The notes under the pieces were generated by a model. It saw nothing but the letters and a program-made list of their open reading frames with translations, did no database searches and was not told where the DNA came from. This document shows, piece after piece, positions 27,601-40,700 of a stretch of DNA of 64,000 nt. The position numbers were made by a program, and so were the translations under genes. Each line of letters starts with the position of its first letter. The stretch's first letter is position 1. The stretch is taken from NCBI RefSeq assembly GCF_000227135.1, contig NC_018251.1, positions 523,806-587,805 on the forward strand, in the 5' to 3' direction. This DNA is from Leishmania donovani. Lineage: Eukaryota; Euglenozoa; Kinetoplastea; Trypanosomatida; Trypanosomatidae.

Positions 27601-29427
27601 ATGCCTGGGGGAGGCAGGATGGTGACGACCATCGGCAACGGCGGTGGAGTTGTGGCCACGTGTGGGCAGTGCGGCACGGCGTTTCAAAAGTTGAGCGCGC
27701 GTTTTTGCAGCCGATGCGGCGCGCGGCGTGATATTCCAGCTGCGGCGGCCGTGACGGCCGCCGCCGCGGCGAGAAAGCCGAAGCCCAAAGAGGCGGTTGT
27801 GTCGATGCCACCCTTGGCCTCTGCCGGCAAGGAGTCCGTCTCGCGGCCACCGGCTGATGGCGCGAAGGGCACGCTGCGGCCGTTTGATCTAGAGAAGCTC
27901 GGCGAGAAGCGAAGTAGCGGCGGCGATAGTGTGGCCCCACCGCCCTTGACAGAGGTGTCGGCGTCTGCGCTAGAGTTTCGCGACCCAAGCGAGGCCACCT
28001 CCATCACCACACCCAAGCGGCGAGCTAGCCTTGCAACGGCAGCTGGAGGTGTGCTTTCCTCTGCCGTTGATGCTTCTCTGACCCTTTCTGATCAGCAGCG
28101 GCGGCGCGAGCAACGCGCGTCTTCCAATTACGTCAAGGACGGCTCACTCACCGGGCCACCTCTGGCATCGATGGCTGACCGGGACCAGCTTGAGCATGTG
28201 CTCACTTCGTCTTCACAGGAGGACGCGGCGATGGGAGGCGCTGCGGGCAACGGCGTTGACCGAAGTCACGTCCCCATTCCGCCCCCCGAGCAGCGCCCGC
28301 CGTCCACCTTTCCACTATCTGTAGCGCTAGTACGCAGGGACGGGGGCAGAGCAGCAGTGACGGATGGCGCAGACTTCAAGGGCGCCTCGGTGAAAACAGC
28401 TCCCACTGCCTGGCCGGCGGAAGCGCAGGCGTCCACGAGCAACGGTGGCGACACCGAAGAGGCTATCGCGTCTCTGCGGCCATCGGCGGAGGAGGAGGCG
28501 CAGTACACTGCCTGGGTGACGCTCTCGCCTGACGACCTCACCCCGGAGATGTTGCAGACTAGCAATGCCAGCGAGCTGCGACAGTGGCGCAAGGGCAGCC
28601 TCATCGGCCGCGGCACCTACGGGTCTGTCTATCTAGGGCTCCTTCCTGACGGCAGCTTCCACGCCGTCAAGTGCGTGGAGCTGGGCAACAGGAAGGCTGC
28701 AGCAGATCACCTCGGCGCCCTCGAGCTTGTCTCACTCTCGCGCGAGGTCAACATGATGCATCGCTTGCGACACCGAAACCTCTGCACGTTCAAAGGCGTC
28801 TACTTTGACTCGGAGAGCGCCTGCGTCTGCATGTTCATGGAGTACATCGGCGGCGGCTCCCTCTCCGCTCTCGTCAAGAAGTTCAAGCCGCTGCCATCCT
28901 CGGTGGTGCGCAGCTGGACGCAGCAGCTGCTCTCAGGGTTACACTACTTACATAGCCAGCACATCATTCACCGCGACATCAAGGGCGACAATGTGCTGGT
29001 CGACACCACAGCCGATCCAGCCACCAAGTCGCAGATCAAACTTGTCGACTTTGGGGCGGCGCGGCGGCTGACAGATGCCGTGTCGCAGAGCAGCACCGTG
29101 ATCGGCACACCGTACTGGATGGCGCCCGAGGTGGTGGACGCGTCCGGAGACGGGAGCGGGTATAGCTATAAGGCGGACGTGTGGTCGGTGGGGTGCACTG
29201 TGGCGGAGATGCTGACGGGGCGGCCGCCGTGGCCGTGCAAGACGAGTGCACCAGCCGCTATCATGATGATTGCGTCTGCCACCGGGATGCCGACGGAAAT
29301 TCCGGAAGAGGAGGCGACGCCAGGATGCCTAGACTTCATGCGCCAGTGCTTCATCCGTGACCCGGAGAAGCGGCCGACGGTGCAGCAGCTGCTGCAGCAC
29401 CCGTGGATACAAGTAAAGATGGAGTAG
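27601..29427 (+). CDS. STE11/MEKK-like protein kinase with N-terminal zinc ribbon
   Basis: 608 aa. A serine/threonine kinase expected to act in a MAP-kinase-type cascade. Kinase motifs are complete: Gly loop GRGTYGSV (336-343), Lys357 in HAVK, catalytic loop HRDIKGDN (457-464; D459, K461, N464), DFG at 483-485, and GTPYWMAPE (502-510), which is characteristic of STE-group kinases. The domain runs to the C-terminus. The N-terminus holds C21-x2-C24...C36-x2-C39 within TCGQCGTAF and FCSRCG, a zinc-ribbon-like module. Residues 45-320 are low complexity. Kinase plus zinc ribbon is not the usual MEKK layout. The substrate is unknown. In-frame ATGs at 27601 and 27619 are both possible starts and both retain the zinc ribbon. 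Confidence 0.92.
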   Translation: MPGGGRMVTTIGNGGGVVATCGQCGTAFQKLSARFCSRCGARRDIPAAAAVTAAAAARKPKPKEAVVSMPPLASAGKESVSRPPADGAKGTLRPFDLEKLGEKRSSGGDSVAPPPLTEVSASALEFRDPSEATSITTPKRRASLATAAGGVLSSAVDASLTLSDQQRRREQRASSNYVKDGSLTGPPLASMADRDQLEHVLTSSSQEDAAMGGAAGNGVDRSHVPIPPPEQRPPSTFPLSVALVRRDGGRAAVTDGADFKGASVKTAPTAWPAEAQASTSNGGDTEEAIASLRPSAEEEAQYTAWVTLSPDDLTPEMLQTSNASELRQWRKGSLIGRGTYGSVYLGLLPDGSFHAVKCVELGNRKAAADHLGALELVSLSREVNMMHRLRHRNLCTFKGVYFDSESACVCMFMEYIGGGSLSALVKKFKPLPSSVVRSWTQQLLSGLHYLHSQHIIHRDIKGDNVLVDTTADPATKSQIKLVDFGAARRLTDAVSQSSTVIGTPYWMAPEVVDASGDGSGYSYKADVWSVGCTVAEMLTGRPPWPCKTSAPAAIMMIASATGMPTEIPEEEATPGCLDFMRQCFIRDPEKRPTVQQLLQHPWIQVKME

Positions 29428-31732
29428 TGGGGGGGGGGGAGGGATCGAGGGAAGGGATAGACAAAGTTCGGGTGAGAGCGCAACGCCCTGTGCCGCGATA
29501 TCGACGACCCCCTCCACTTGCTCATCACCGTCGCCGCTGCACTGTTTCTCTTCCCTTTCTCTCGCTCTTTCCCCATCCCCACGCTCACTCACACAGACAC
29601 GCTGCGCTTCTCTTGCATCGTTGCGTGGGCGTGGACGACTTCTCGTTTAACAGCGACAGGATGTACATGGAACCTGCTGGGTTTCTCTGGTGTATAGGTA
29701 TACGGATATATGTATTGTCCCTCTTCCTTTTTTTTCTTTCTGCTGTGGCTATGTGTCGATGAGCAACCGAAGCGGCGACATTGTCCTCGCAAAGGACGCG
29801 ACCAAGTGCGAAGGACGAAGGATAGATCGCGCGCCTGCTCAAGCAGCGATCAAACCTTTCACAACTCTCTCTCCCTCTTCTCTCCCCCTTATGTGTGTTG
29901 CAGCATCTCTTTGTGTCCGTAGATGGGCCGCCTTTCTCCGCTGTCTTCCTTTCCGACTCTCTCACACCCACACCCACACGCTCTGCATGTTGGCTCTTGT
30001 TGTTTTCTATTGATTTGCGCATACCTGTGCGCGTGTGCCCCGCTGTGTCCGTCTCTTGTGGCGCTTTACATCATCTCCGCGTGTGCCGTGCCCTGCGCAC
30101 CCCTTCGCCATTCGTGTCCGTCTCTCTCTCTTTCTCTCTTTGCTCTGTACTTAAGCAGTCTGTAGCGACCGGAATACACAAGGAGACGCACCACCCACCA
30201 CCGCCACTCCGATAAGGAAAGCGAAACACGACCACAGAGGAGGAAAAGCGCCATGATAGAACCCTCCCTTCCACGAAGCGCCCCTCAGGAATGCATGCTT
30301 GCGTGTGCGCAAGAGCGTGCACCGCTCTCTCCTGTCTCCCCCCCCTCCGCCTCCGCCATGTCCAAAGAAGAGACGGCGCAGGTTCCATGGCTGCCACGCC
30401 CTTCTTATCCTACTCCTTCACCTTCACACTCTTTTTCTTGTCCCTCCTTGATGGAACTCCCTGACAACGCGCCTCATCCTTCTTTGCTCACTGCTGTACA
30501 CATGCGCATGCATGCATCTCGGGCATTGATGCTGTGGCATACCCTTCCATTCGCTTTTATCTCTGGAGTGTGCTTGCGCACGCGTGCACCTCTCTCCTTC
30601 GGGTGCCTCCCTCTTTTCTTGTCTCACGGCAACTCCCCCCCCCCCCCCCGCATTCCCGCACTTCTTGTTCGTTTCTGTCCATCCATCTATCCAGCAGCTC
30701 GGTGACGAGTAACAGCATACGGGCACACCAACACCGACAACGTACAGACCATCATTACTGCCATCATCAGGTGCTCGTAAACAGCACACCCACACACACA
30801 CACGCACACAAGCGTACGCGGCTTGGGTGGGACCGCTTTCTCAGCGTTCTTTTGGTTACTCCCTATATACTCTCCGCACTCATTGCGCTGACCTCTTATA
30901 CGCTGTCCCCCTGCTTTCTGCGCGTGTCTCTCTCGCGCACCCCCTGTCTTGCTGTACACATGTGCTGGGTGCGCAGTGTGCCTGCGTGTTCGTTTTTCCC
31001 TCTCGATAGTTGCGCGCAGTCGCACTATCGAGCTGTCCTACCCTGAGAGAACAGAGGTGCTCGCTGAAAGGGGCAGGGAAACCATCGCCGGCTCGACGAC
31101 CCTCCCTTCCCCTCTACTCACCCTTTTCTGCGACGGGCTCTCGCTCCATGTGTGCGCGCGCGTGTGTGCGTTTGCATATCGCTGCAGCTCTCGCTCCGCC
31201 GTCTCAGCGCTGGACCACTTGTAGCGTTGCTGTTTCCTTTCTGTCGTCTGTCGCTTTATTTCACTGCCGTTGAGGTAAGAGTGCTCGTTGCACCTGGTGC
31301 GCAAGTAGGTGTGCGCCGCCCTCCTCCCCTCCCCCTTCTGCGCGCTGGTGGGTGCGTGCTCGCTTGCCTGTATGCCTGCACGTGCCAGTGTGCGCGCCTC
31401 TCTTATTCCTCTCGTCGCGCCCCTCTTGCGTGGCTCTTACAGCTGCTCGCGCCGTCGAGGAGAGCGTGCTCGGGTGTCTCTCCGTGAGAGAGGGTGCGCG
31501 AGAGGCGGAGGGGGGAGGGATGCGGACACAAGACCACGCACACTCACAGACGGAGTCAACTGGCTAACCGGGGCCGAGATAAAGGCTTTGTGTGTTTGTG
31601 TGTGTGTGCCGGGGCATCGGTGCAGTGCCCGCTCTGCAACCCCCCCCTTTTCGCTCCCTAACACACCTCACGCCTTGTCGCGCTTCTTACCGACGTACCA
31701 CGCGCGCACACGCACTCGACAGTCAAGGCAGC
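29428..31732 (+). other. Intergenic spacer, pyrimidine-rich
   Basis: About 2.3 kb with no supported gene. It contains a G run after the kinase stop, several CT-rich blocks, a poly-C run near 30637-30648, and CA-rich sequence near 30790-30810. Frames of 100-170 codons here are low-complexity translations. No strong acceptor for the ABC gene stands out; AG at 31721-31722 is one possibility. Confidence 0.55.
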
Positions 31733-34700
31733 ATGCTGCCCTCACCGAACGGGCCAAGCTCATCCTATACGTGGATGTCGGCGCACACGGTCGCGCGTGG
31801 CAATCGCGGCTGCAGTGAGGCATTTCCCCTCCTCCCTAAACCCGGGCCGAGAGCGTCCATGTGCCGCTTGACGCAGTCGGCGCCACGCACCGAGTCCGCC
31901 GTTCCTGCCGCGACGACCTCGTCGTCGAACCTTTCCCCCCACGTCGCTGTGTCGTCACTCTTGGTCGGCGACTCTTTAAAAGGCGGCGGAAGCACCTTTG
32001 GTGATGGCGGCAGCGGCAGCGACGGAAACGGCAGCGCCGGCGGCTCCAGCGATGCCAACGGAGGCGCGGGTGGCGGCAATGGTGGCCTTGCGTTTGGTGC
32101 TGCACCGGCGTCGCTCTCCGAGCTCCTCCGCATCTTCGCGTATGCTGTCCGCCTGCAGTCGTGGACGAGTTGGCTGCTGGCTGTCGTGTTTCATCTTTTC
32201 CATCTGCTGCTCATTCTTTCCTTCTGGAGCAGTCCGATCCTCTACCGCTCCACCGTCTTCTCCCAGTCGATGGCGAAGTCGCTGCTCGAGGCGCAGAGCG
32301 TCAGACAACACAGAAGGGGCAGCGATGGGTGTAGCAACAACGGCAGAACAAGACTAAGCGCCGCTGCGGGGAAGGGCCCGAGCGGCGCGGAGGCGGCTGC
32401 CCTGCTTCGCTCCAGCGAATTGCCAGCGCCGGTCTCCGTCGAGAGCGTGTGGGCTATTCACGACTCCGTCTTTTTCCTTGAGGAGGGCCATGCCGTGATG
32501 CCCACGGCGATAGCGAGCAGCTTCTCCAGCCTGGGGGGCAAGAATCACCACGGCGGCACCACCAGAAGTACTTCGTATGCTGGTCGGGACGTGCGCGACA
32601 GTGACAACGCCGACCATAGCACTGACAATGATGCGATAGACAGCATGAGTCAGGGCAAGCCCCGCGGCAGCCCGCACACGTGCATTCTGTCGCACAAGCC
32701 CGGCGGCGATGCCGGTCGCAGGGGTGGTGCGCAGAAGACGGTTGTGTCCGCGACTGCAGTCTCTACGCTGCGCGAGGCGACTGGCGCCGCCGCCATCGGC
32801 CAGAGCAATCAGCTGCGGCCGACGGTGTCATGGGACTCGTGTAGCAAGGACGAAGACCGCCACCGTGCTGCCGCGACGAGTGACGGCCCTGGGCTGCTGC
32901 GCTGGTTTGCAGGGTCTCCTCCCGTCGCGCCGGAGCACACTCTGTCGCAGCGCAAGAATCTCAGTCACGGGCTAGTCGCGCTGTCGCAGATCATCGACGC
33001 GTGGGCGGCGTCTCCGCTATATTCGTCTCCGCTGGCCCTGGCCCTGCTTTACCACCTCTACGGCGTCGCCTGTGTCATCCTGCTGCTGACCGTGACGGAC
33101 GGCATGCTCACCGGGCACTTTTCCGCGCTGCGACTCTGCATCGCCCTTGCTGAGCTGCTTTGGTACATTCGCCACGGCGCGCACGCTTTCCTTATCTACT
33201 GCTGGATGCTCGTGCTGTCGCACTGGCCGCATCGCACAATGTGCTCCGCCGACGACGCGGCGTTTCTTCAGCAGGGCACGCCGTACGCGGTGGTGACCAA
33301 GAGGAGGGGACAGGTGTCCATGTTTTGGTTTTATAGAGCCGCCTTGGCCGTCGACGGGGGTGCCGAGGGCGGCGGCGGTCACGGAGGCGCTGGCAAGTTG
33401 CTTGTGGATGAGATCAACCTTCCGTACTATCTCTATGATCAAGTGTGGTACCTCAAGCCGCTCGCCGAAGGCATCGAGGTCTTCTACGTCTGCCTCCTGC
33501 TGCTGTGCCTCGTGAAGGATTTTCACCGAGTGCTGGACGCCGTCGTTGGCGTGCGCGAGCTTATGGAGCCCGAGGGGTGTGTGCGCTGCCCCCTCTGCGG
33601 TGAGTTGATGGCGTTGTACGAGCAGCGCAGCCTCTTGCGGGCCAACTCTATCTACGAACTCGCCCGCGGCTGCATATCATGGTCCGGTTGGCGGATGAGG
33701 TGGTGGTGGCGTTGGCTACGCAGCCCCGTGCAAGGCAGCTGCAGCGACCACCGTGTACCCACACCACCTCTGCCGAGTCCTCTCTGGCGCTGGCTCTTGC
33801 CGGCGCGGCTCGGCGGAGGCCCGCTGAAGACGCCGCTGGCGGTCTCCGCGACCGCTGGCGCACCCACGGATGACGGTGACGCCTCCCTCACACCGGGTAT
33901 GGGCGACGAGACCACCTTCACACTCGCCGAAATTCTCGAGGATGTCGAGTTCTACGAGCAGTCAGCTGTTCGTCGCAGCGCGGCGGCCCCGCAGGATACC
34001 ACCACGGAGGCGACGGCGCATCTCACGCAGTGGCTGAGGGCGATGCCATGCGCGGCACGGTCGCCGATCGTACGAGTGCAGGACGGCGAGCATAGTCGCA
34101 GCAGAGCCCGCAATGGCGGCTTCTCAGCTGAGCAGGACGAGGAGAACGCCGCGGCAACGGCGGGCGCGCTGGCGCTCGGGTTGTCGGCCTCTTCGTCGTC
34201 TGAAGAGTGTGTGAGCGCGGGGCTGGTGACGGTGGCGCCCGCCGCCGCGCCCGCAACGCCTGACATGGGCGCTGCTACAGCACCGGCACACGGTGCTCTG
34301 ACTGCGTTCGCCAAGGCAGGGCCTCCGAACCCCTCGCCGACCCATTTGGTCGCGTCTTCCATCTCCGCCAGTCCCACTCGTCGTCGACACGGCCGCCGCT
34401 CACAAGACCGTTTGCAGAGGTCGTTGAACAGCAGCCAACAGTCGATGACGCCGCGGAAGCGCCTGCAGCGTCGGACTCGATTCACGGAGGAGGTGCTGTA
34501 CTGGAACCGTGCCACGCGGCACGTGCATCACCGGTGCCCAAGGCTCTACTTGGATGCACAAGAGGCGACCGACGATGAAGACGATGACGGCAGCGACGGC
34601 GGCAGCGCCTCGTGTGAATGCAGCAGCGAAGCCTCTTCAGCGACGTCCTCCACTGCGGCCACGCCGACGTCCGGTTCACTTACTCGGCCGGCGACTACCG

Positions 34701-37700
34701 CATCGGCGCGCGCGCACGCCGTCAACCCTCTGACGGCAGTTGACTGTGCGAACTTCCACCAAGGCGTGCTGCACCGCTCCCTCTCTCCGCGCGCTGGGCC
34801 GGGTGGCAGGTCCGCTGGGACCGGGCGTTTCTACATGCCCCAGCTCTCTCCTGAGCTGGACGAGCCATCGCGCGTGCAAGAGAAGCGGCCCCAGCAGCAG
34901 TCGCAGCAGTGCACAGCCAGCCATCAAGGCACCTCTGCGGCAGGTGACTCGACGCACCAGCGTAACGATCGGATCATCGGCCCGGACTTCTCGGAGGCAC
35001 CGTCCAAGCTCTTTGCACAGGGTCCGCCACCACAGTCGGCTGCTAAACACATAGTGGAACGCGGCCTGTACGACCCCAACAAGGCCGGCGAGGACGAGTT
35101 CAGGCCCGGCAACGCCTTTCAGTCGTACGATCGTGCAGGGTATCTGTCGCGGCTCACCCATAGTTGGCTGAACCCGTTGCTAAAGTTCGGGCTGCTGGAG
35201 CCGACACTGCTGCGACAGGAGCGCTTCTTGCCCTCGCTGCCGGAGGAACTGCTGTCACTGGACAACATTGCGATGCCGGCGTGGCGTTTGTGGGTTTATC
35301 GAAAGGTGTGGTTCGCCGCCTACGTGGCGAAGCCGGGGGAGCTGCTCATTCCCGGCAACGAAGCTATGAATCGCGCCGAGGAGGAGCTGATGTCGCTTGC
35401 CCACCTGCACGAAGCCGACCGCAGTGAGAGCGGCGAGGAGACGGAGAGCTTGGACGGCAGGCAGACCGCTGTCATGCTCGGCCATACTTCGTTTAAGCAG
35501 GCAGCCAAGTTTCGTCCGCAGCGGCCGCGCCGGTGCTGGCAGGAGAGTCTCTTGTGGGCTCTCTCCGCGCCGGTACGGTGCATCCTCGTGACACTTTTCT
35601 ATCACGTATACATTGGCACATCGCGCACGGTGCGCCGCACACGGCGGCGTCTCGCTCGCGAACTGCTGAAGGACCGCCTTAGCACCGCCGCCGAGAACCT
35701 GTACGACCCCAACGGCTATCAGACTGTGGAGTCGAGCGAAGCGATAGAGGAGGCGACGTGGGCGCTGACCGAAGTGGCGTCCTCGTGCGGCAGCAGCGCT
35801 GCTGCGCCATCAGTGGGCTCCGCTCTGCCGACCCACATGCGCCGGCAGCTCGCCCTGAGTGATGTGAGCCTGTACTACCTCTTCCTGGAGCACCGCTGCG
35901 GCCGCCGCTTTCTGCTCGTCGCGGCACCTCTGCTGCTGCTAAGTGAGCTGCTGACCGTGGCGGTGGTGCCCGTGCTTGAGCTGCTCACTATGTGCCTGCA
36001 GCGCGTGGATTCCGACATGGTGCCGCACCGCCGCGAGGCCCCGAGCGATCAAAGCAGCGTGACGGAGGCTCTTCTGTGTGCCAACCTGTTGGGGGTGCTG
36101 CTGCTGCTGCAAGGTGTGGTGCACAGCGCCTACGTGGGCCAGGCGCAGCAGGCCGCAATGGAGGCGCGTACGTGCGTCTGTGCGGTAGTGCTGGAGAAGA
36201 CGCTGGCGCTCCCCCTCGCGCAGCGCACCTTCACAGAGGCAGAAGTGGTGGCTTTGGCCACTGAGGAGGCGATGCGTGTCGCGACGTGCTTGAGGTCGCT
36301 GCATCTGACCTGGTCCTGCCCGCTGCGAGTGGCACTTCTGTTGCTGCTGCTCGCCAACTATGTAGGCTGGGTGGCCGCCGCAGTGGCCGGTGCCGGTTCG
36401 CTCCTCACCGTGCCGCTCTTGCGCCACTCTTCGCGCGAGGTGCGGCAGAGGCGGCACGAGGCGCGGGAGACAGCAGCGCCACGCATCGCCCTGCTGCAGC
36501 GCGCTCTGAGGCACATTCGCAAAGTCAAGGCCATGTTGCTGGAAGGGCGTCTGGCTCACTGGCTGCGGAAGGCGCGTGCGACAGAGGCCTCCCGCGCTGA
36601 GGCGGTGGCGATGGCGGAGGGCACGGCCGGCATGTTGGCCGGCGGCGTGGAGTGTCTGCTGATGGTGGCCGCCCTCGGCGCCGAGTGCGTCCTCTCCGCC
36701 AAGGAACTGCGAGACATGGACGTGCTGGTACCCGCGCTTGCCATCTTCGTGCTGCTGACGATGCCGCTGCTGGAGGTGCCGGCGCTTTTCAGCGTGGTGG
36801 CACGCGGCTTTCTCGCGATGAAGCGCATCGAGGCGTACCTGCGGCAGAGGCCCGACGAGTTTGCCGGCACTTGGGTGGATCTGACCAGCTTCACGGCGAC
36901 GCAGCAGCAACTGCGCGTGGAAAACCCCGGCAGCACGCTGCTTAACTACCGCCGTGGCAGCGTGGTGTGCCGCAACTCGTTTTTCACGTGGCAGCATGAC
37001 CTGACCGAAGAGCCGCCGTCGGCGCTCTTGCGTGACGTCGACTTCTGCATCCGTCCTGGCCAGTTGGTCGTCGTGCAGGGCTCCATGGGGGCTGGCAAGA
37101 GCACCCTGCTCTTGTCCATCCTCGGCGAGGTGAATCTGTTTGTGTCGTCAGGGTGCTCGACGAACGGCAGCTCGACGGGATACAGGTCGGAGAAAACGTT
37201 GTCCGTCGTGTCCGCCACCGAGGCAGCGGCGCTGGCGCCGGTATACACCGGCGGCGCCCCTGGCGCCGTGGGGGACGGCAACCGGCGCGACCCCGGCCCC
37301 GCCGCTGCGGCGGCCTGCCCCCCGGCTTTCCCTACGCCACCGAGCAACAGCATCAGTCTAGCCGACGCCGCCGCACTTGGCATTTTTGTGGCGTCGCCGA
37401 TGGACTCCGCCGAGGCAAGGCGGTGCGTCAGCGCGGAGCAGACGCTTTCGGCTGTACCCGGCGCTGATGCAGCAGCGGCGCAGAGGGCGCTGGCCGGCAT
37501 CGCCTCGACAGCTGCTGCCGCGGCTGCTGCGGCCAAGACTTTCATGGCAGCAGGCGGTGCGTCGCCGGGTGGCTACGCTCGAAGCGAGGCGTCGAAGTTG
37601 TCTGCCCGTAGCCTCGCTGACGATCGCGCCAGTGTGTGCTCGGTTACCACTAAGAACGCCTCACAGCTTAGCCCCACCGGCCTGGAAGGCGACGACAGCA

Positions 37701-40700
37701 GCACTGGCGGCTTCCTCGTCTTCGGATCCTGCGCCTACTGTGCCGAGGTGCCTTGGCTGCAGAACGACACCATCCGCGCCAACATCGTGCCCGGTGGTGG
37801 CCCGGTGCTGGAGCGTTGGTACTGCACGGTGCTGCGTGCGTGCGCGCTGAGCGCGGAGGTGACGGCGCTGCCGCACGGTGACGCGACCGTGATTGGCGAG
37901 AGAGGGGAGCTGCTGTCGCTAAGCATGCGCTGCCGCATCGCCATCGCGCGGGCCGTGTACTCCAAGTCGCACGTGTATCTCATGGACAGCGTCCTCTCGC
38001 CACTGGAGCCTCCCATTCAGGAGCACATTATCCGCGAGGTGTTCCACAGGCTACTGCGCAAGAAGACGATTGTTTTGGCCAGCAACGTCGGACTGCGATC
38101 GCTGCGGCCGCATCGCGTTTTCAGCGTCGTGAATGGCGTCGTGCGGGAGGACACCGACTTGTACACGGCCGTCTCCTCTCTGCATGCCCGCGGTGACGAG
38201 GATGACGAGGAGGCACTGATGCAGCGACAGGCAAGCGACTGCGGTGGCACTGCGGCCGACGATGATGATGGTGGTCTGTTGAAGCGCGATAGCAGTGCGA
38301 GCCAGGCCATGACCCCGCCGCTGCCAGCACTCTATGCCGAGGAGTTCGAGGAGCCGCAGGAGGCGGCCGAGGCGGAGACGTTGGTGAAGGTGTTTGTCGA
38401 CGACCCTGCGGTCGCGGCTACCACGGTGCTGTTCGACGGCGACGCGGGCTTTGGTCCGCGCGATCCACGGCTGCTCGGCGAGCTTGTCGATCGCCTAGAC
38501 GCCGGCATCTCTGGCGATGACGTGTCGTTGGCGGGCTCGGCGCTGCTGGCCGGCGCGGAGGGGGGTTTGGGCAACAGCGCCGCTCTACGCCCCAGCCGCT
38601 CCCGCTCCTCGTGCCCACGCCTGCCGCGGCGCTGTGAAACCGGCCGCAGCGGAGCCGCTTCGGGCGCGGAGACGCCGCCCAAGGAGGTCCCGCTGCCGGG
38701 GACCGTGACGACCAACGTGGCGAGCTGCCAGCCGTCGCTCTACTTGAAGGCGCCCACCGCAGCACCGTCACACCCTGCTGCCGATCCCGGAGCGCCGCTC
38801 CACGGCGTTAACGTGGACGGCACTGGCTGCGCCAGCGACTGTAGCGAGCAAGGCAGCAGCGCCAGCGCCGGGAGTGGCAGCAACAGCACCTGCTCCAACG
38901 ATCGGTGCATGAGCAGCCACTACGCCCAGCTACTGCGGCGCGAGCCTCCTCTGCACCGCCGCCACCGCCTCTTCCTCTTCATTTTCTTGCGCTTCATGGA
39001 TGGGCAGGTGGCGTGGGTGTTGTTGACAGCGCTCCTCCAGCAGGGCATCTCTCTGTGCGTCGATATTTGGACTGCAGCGTGGCTGGCGGTAATGGCGGCG
39101 CACACGACGCGTTCCGCAGTCAGCGCAACGAGGGCAGCCGTAGTAGGCCGGTCGTTCTCGTCTCGAGTGGCAGAGCAGCTGTACACGTGGGCCGCCGTCA
39201 GCGACCTCGCTTTCGTTGGTGTGTTGTCTGCGTTGTGTCTCTTGGCGATGCTGCTCACGCTACTCCGCGCCCGCGCGGTGTACGTCGGGGCGTACGGGAC
39301 GATGCATTTCATCTACAACCAGATTGCATGTCGTGTGCTGCACTCGCCAGCCTCTTATTTCGACAGTCGCATCATCGCGCTCGTGACGCGCGTGCTGCGC
39401 GACGACGGCGAGGTTGCCGAGTACCGCGCTCTGTCCACGGCGGAGACACTGCTGAGCTGCGGTGCGCAGATGGTGCTGGTCGCACTGTGGAATGCTTTCG
39501 TGAACCCCGTTTTTATACTGCTGCTGCCGATGGCCGTGTCCATCTTCTACCACATCTCGCAGCGCCACGCGGTGGTGCTGCGCGAGGTGCGCCGGCTGGA
39601 GCTTGGCTCGGTGAATGGCATGACCAACATCCTGCGTGAGGTGTATGAGGGCGCACCCACGGTGCGCTGCATGGCTCTGCAGGACCGACTGCGCGAGGAA
39701 TTCTGCCGTGCGCTGGATACGGCCAACACGGCCTCCATGGTGGCCTACCTGACGGATTGCTGGGTGGAGCTGCGACTGCATGTGCTCGCCACCCTCGCCG
39801 TGTACATAGCTGCCACGGTCGGCGTCATCTTCACGTTCTCCTACTCACATCCAAGCTTCACGGCAGTGGCCGTGATCGCTTGCCTGCGGGCCGGACCGGT
39901 GCTGACGGTGATGTGCCGCAGCCTCGGCGCCTTCACGGCGAAAGAGTGGATCTCGGTACAGCGGCTCATGAGCCTTTGGGGCGCGCCCCAGGAGCCGCTC
40001 GCCCTCGTCGGCGAGGCGGACCTTTATACCTACAGCCACGTCCGTCGCAAGGCGACAGGGCCGTTTGTGCTGGAGGGTGGAGATGACGCCCCCTTGCTCA
40101 AGAATGTGAGGTCGCCGACGGCGTCGCCCATGATGGGGCAAGAGGTTCGCTCCCGGCAGCGTGAGGCCCGCCAAGATGCGAAGGCGGAGCGGTGCCGTCT
40201 GCGCCACGAGCAACAGAACCGGCAGCGACTGCGACGACAGCAGCTGGGGCCGGCCGGCGGTGAGGACGGCCTGGCTGAGTCGCATGCCCCCGCATCGCTC
40301 TCCGTATTCACCGATGACTCTTCGCCGTCCTCATCGTCCAGGGAGCGGAGGGCCACTGGTGCTCCAGGCGACTCTTGCGCTACTACGCTTCCTCTGCTCG
40401 AGCTGATTAACGTCTCGGCGCGGTATCGCGCCACGCTGCCGTACGTCCTGCGCCACGTGAACCTGGCCGTCTTTCCAGGCGAGCGCCTTGGTGTGGTGGG
40501 CCACGCCGGACAAGGTAAGAGATCCATCTTCAACGTGCTGCTACGCCTGGTGGACGTGATCGAAGGCGGCGGCGTCTTCGTGGACGGCGAGGACGCCGCG
40601 CGAATACCATACCCCATTCTTCGCAGCTGGTTTGGCCTTCTGTCACAGGAGCCACTTCTCGTGCAGGGGTCGTGGCGCAGCAACCTCCTCCTCGGCTACC

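Noticed and set aside
35939..36997. 352-codon - strand frame inside the ABC transporter
   Set aside because: Antisense shadow in GC-rich coding sequence; His/Gln/Arg-rich, no domain.
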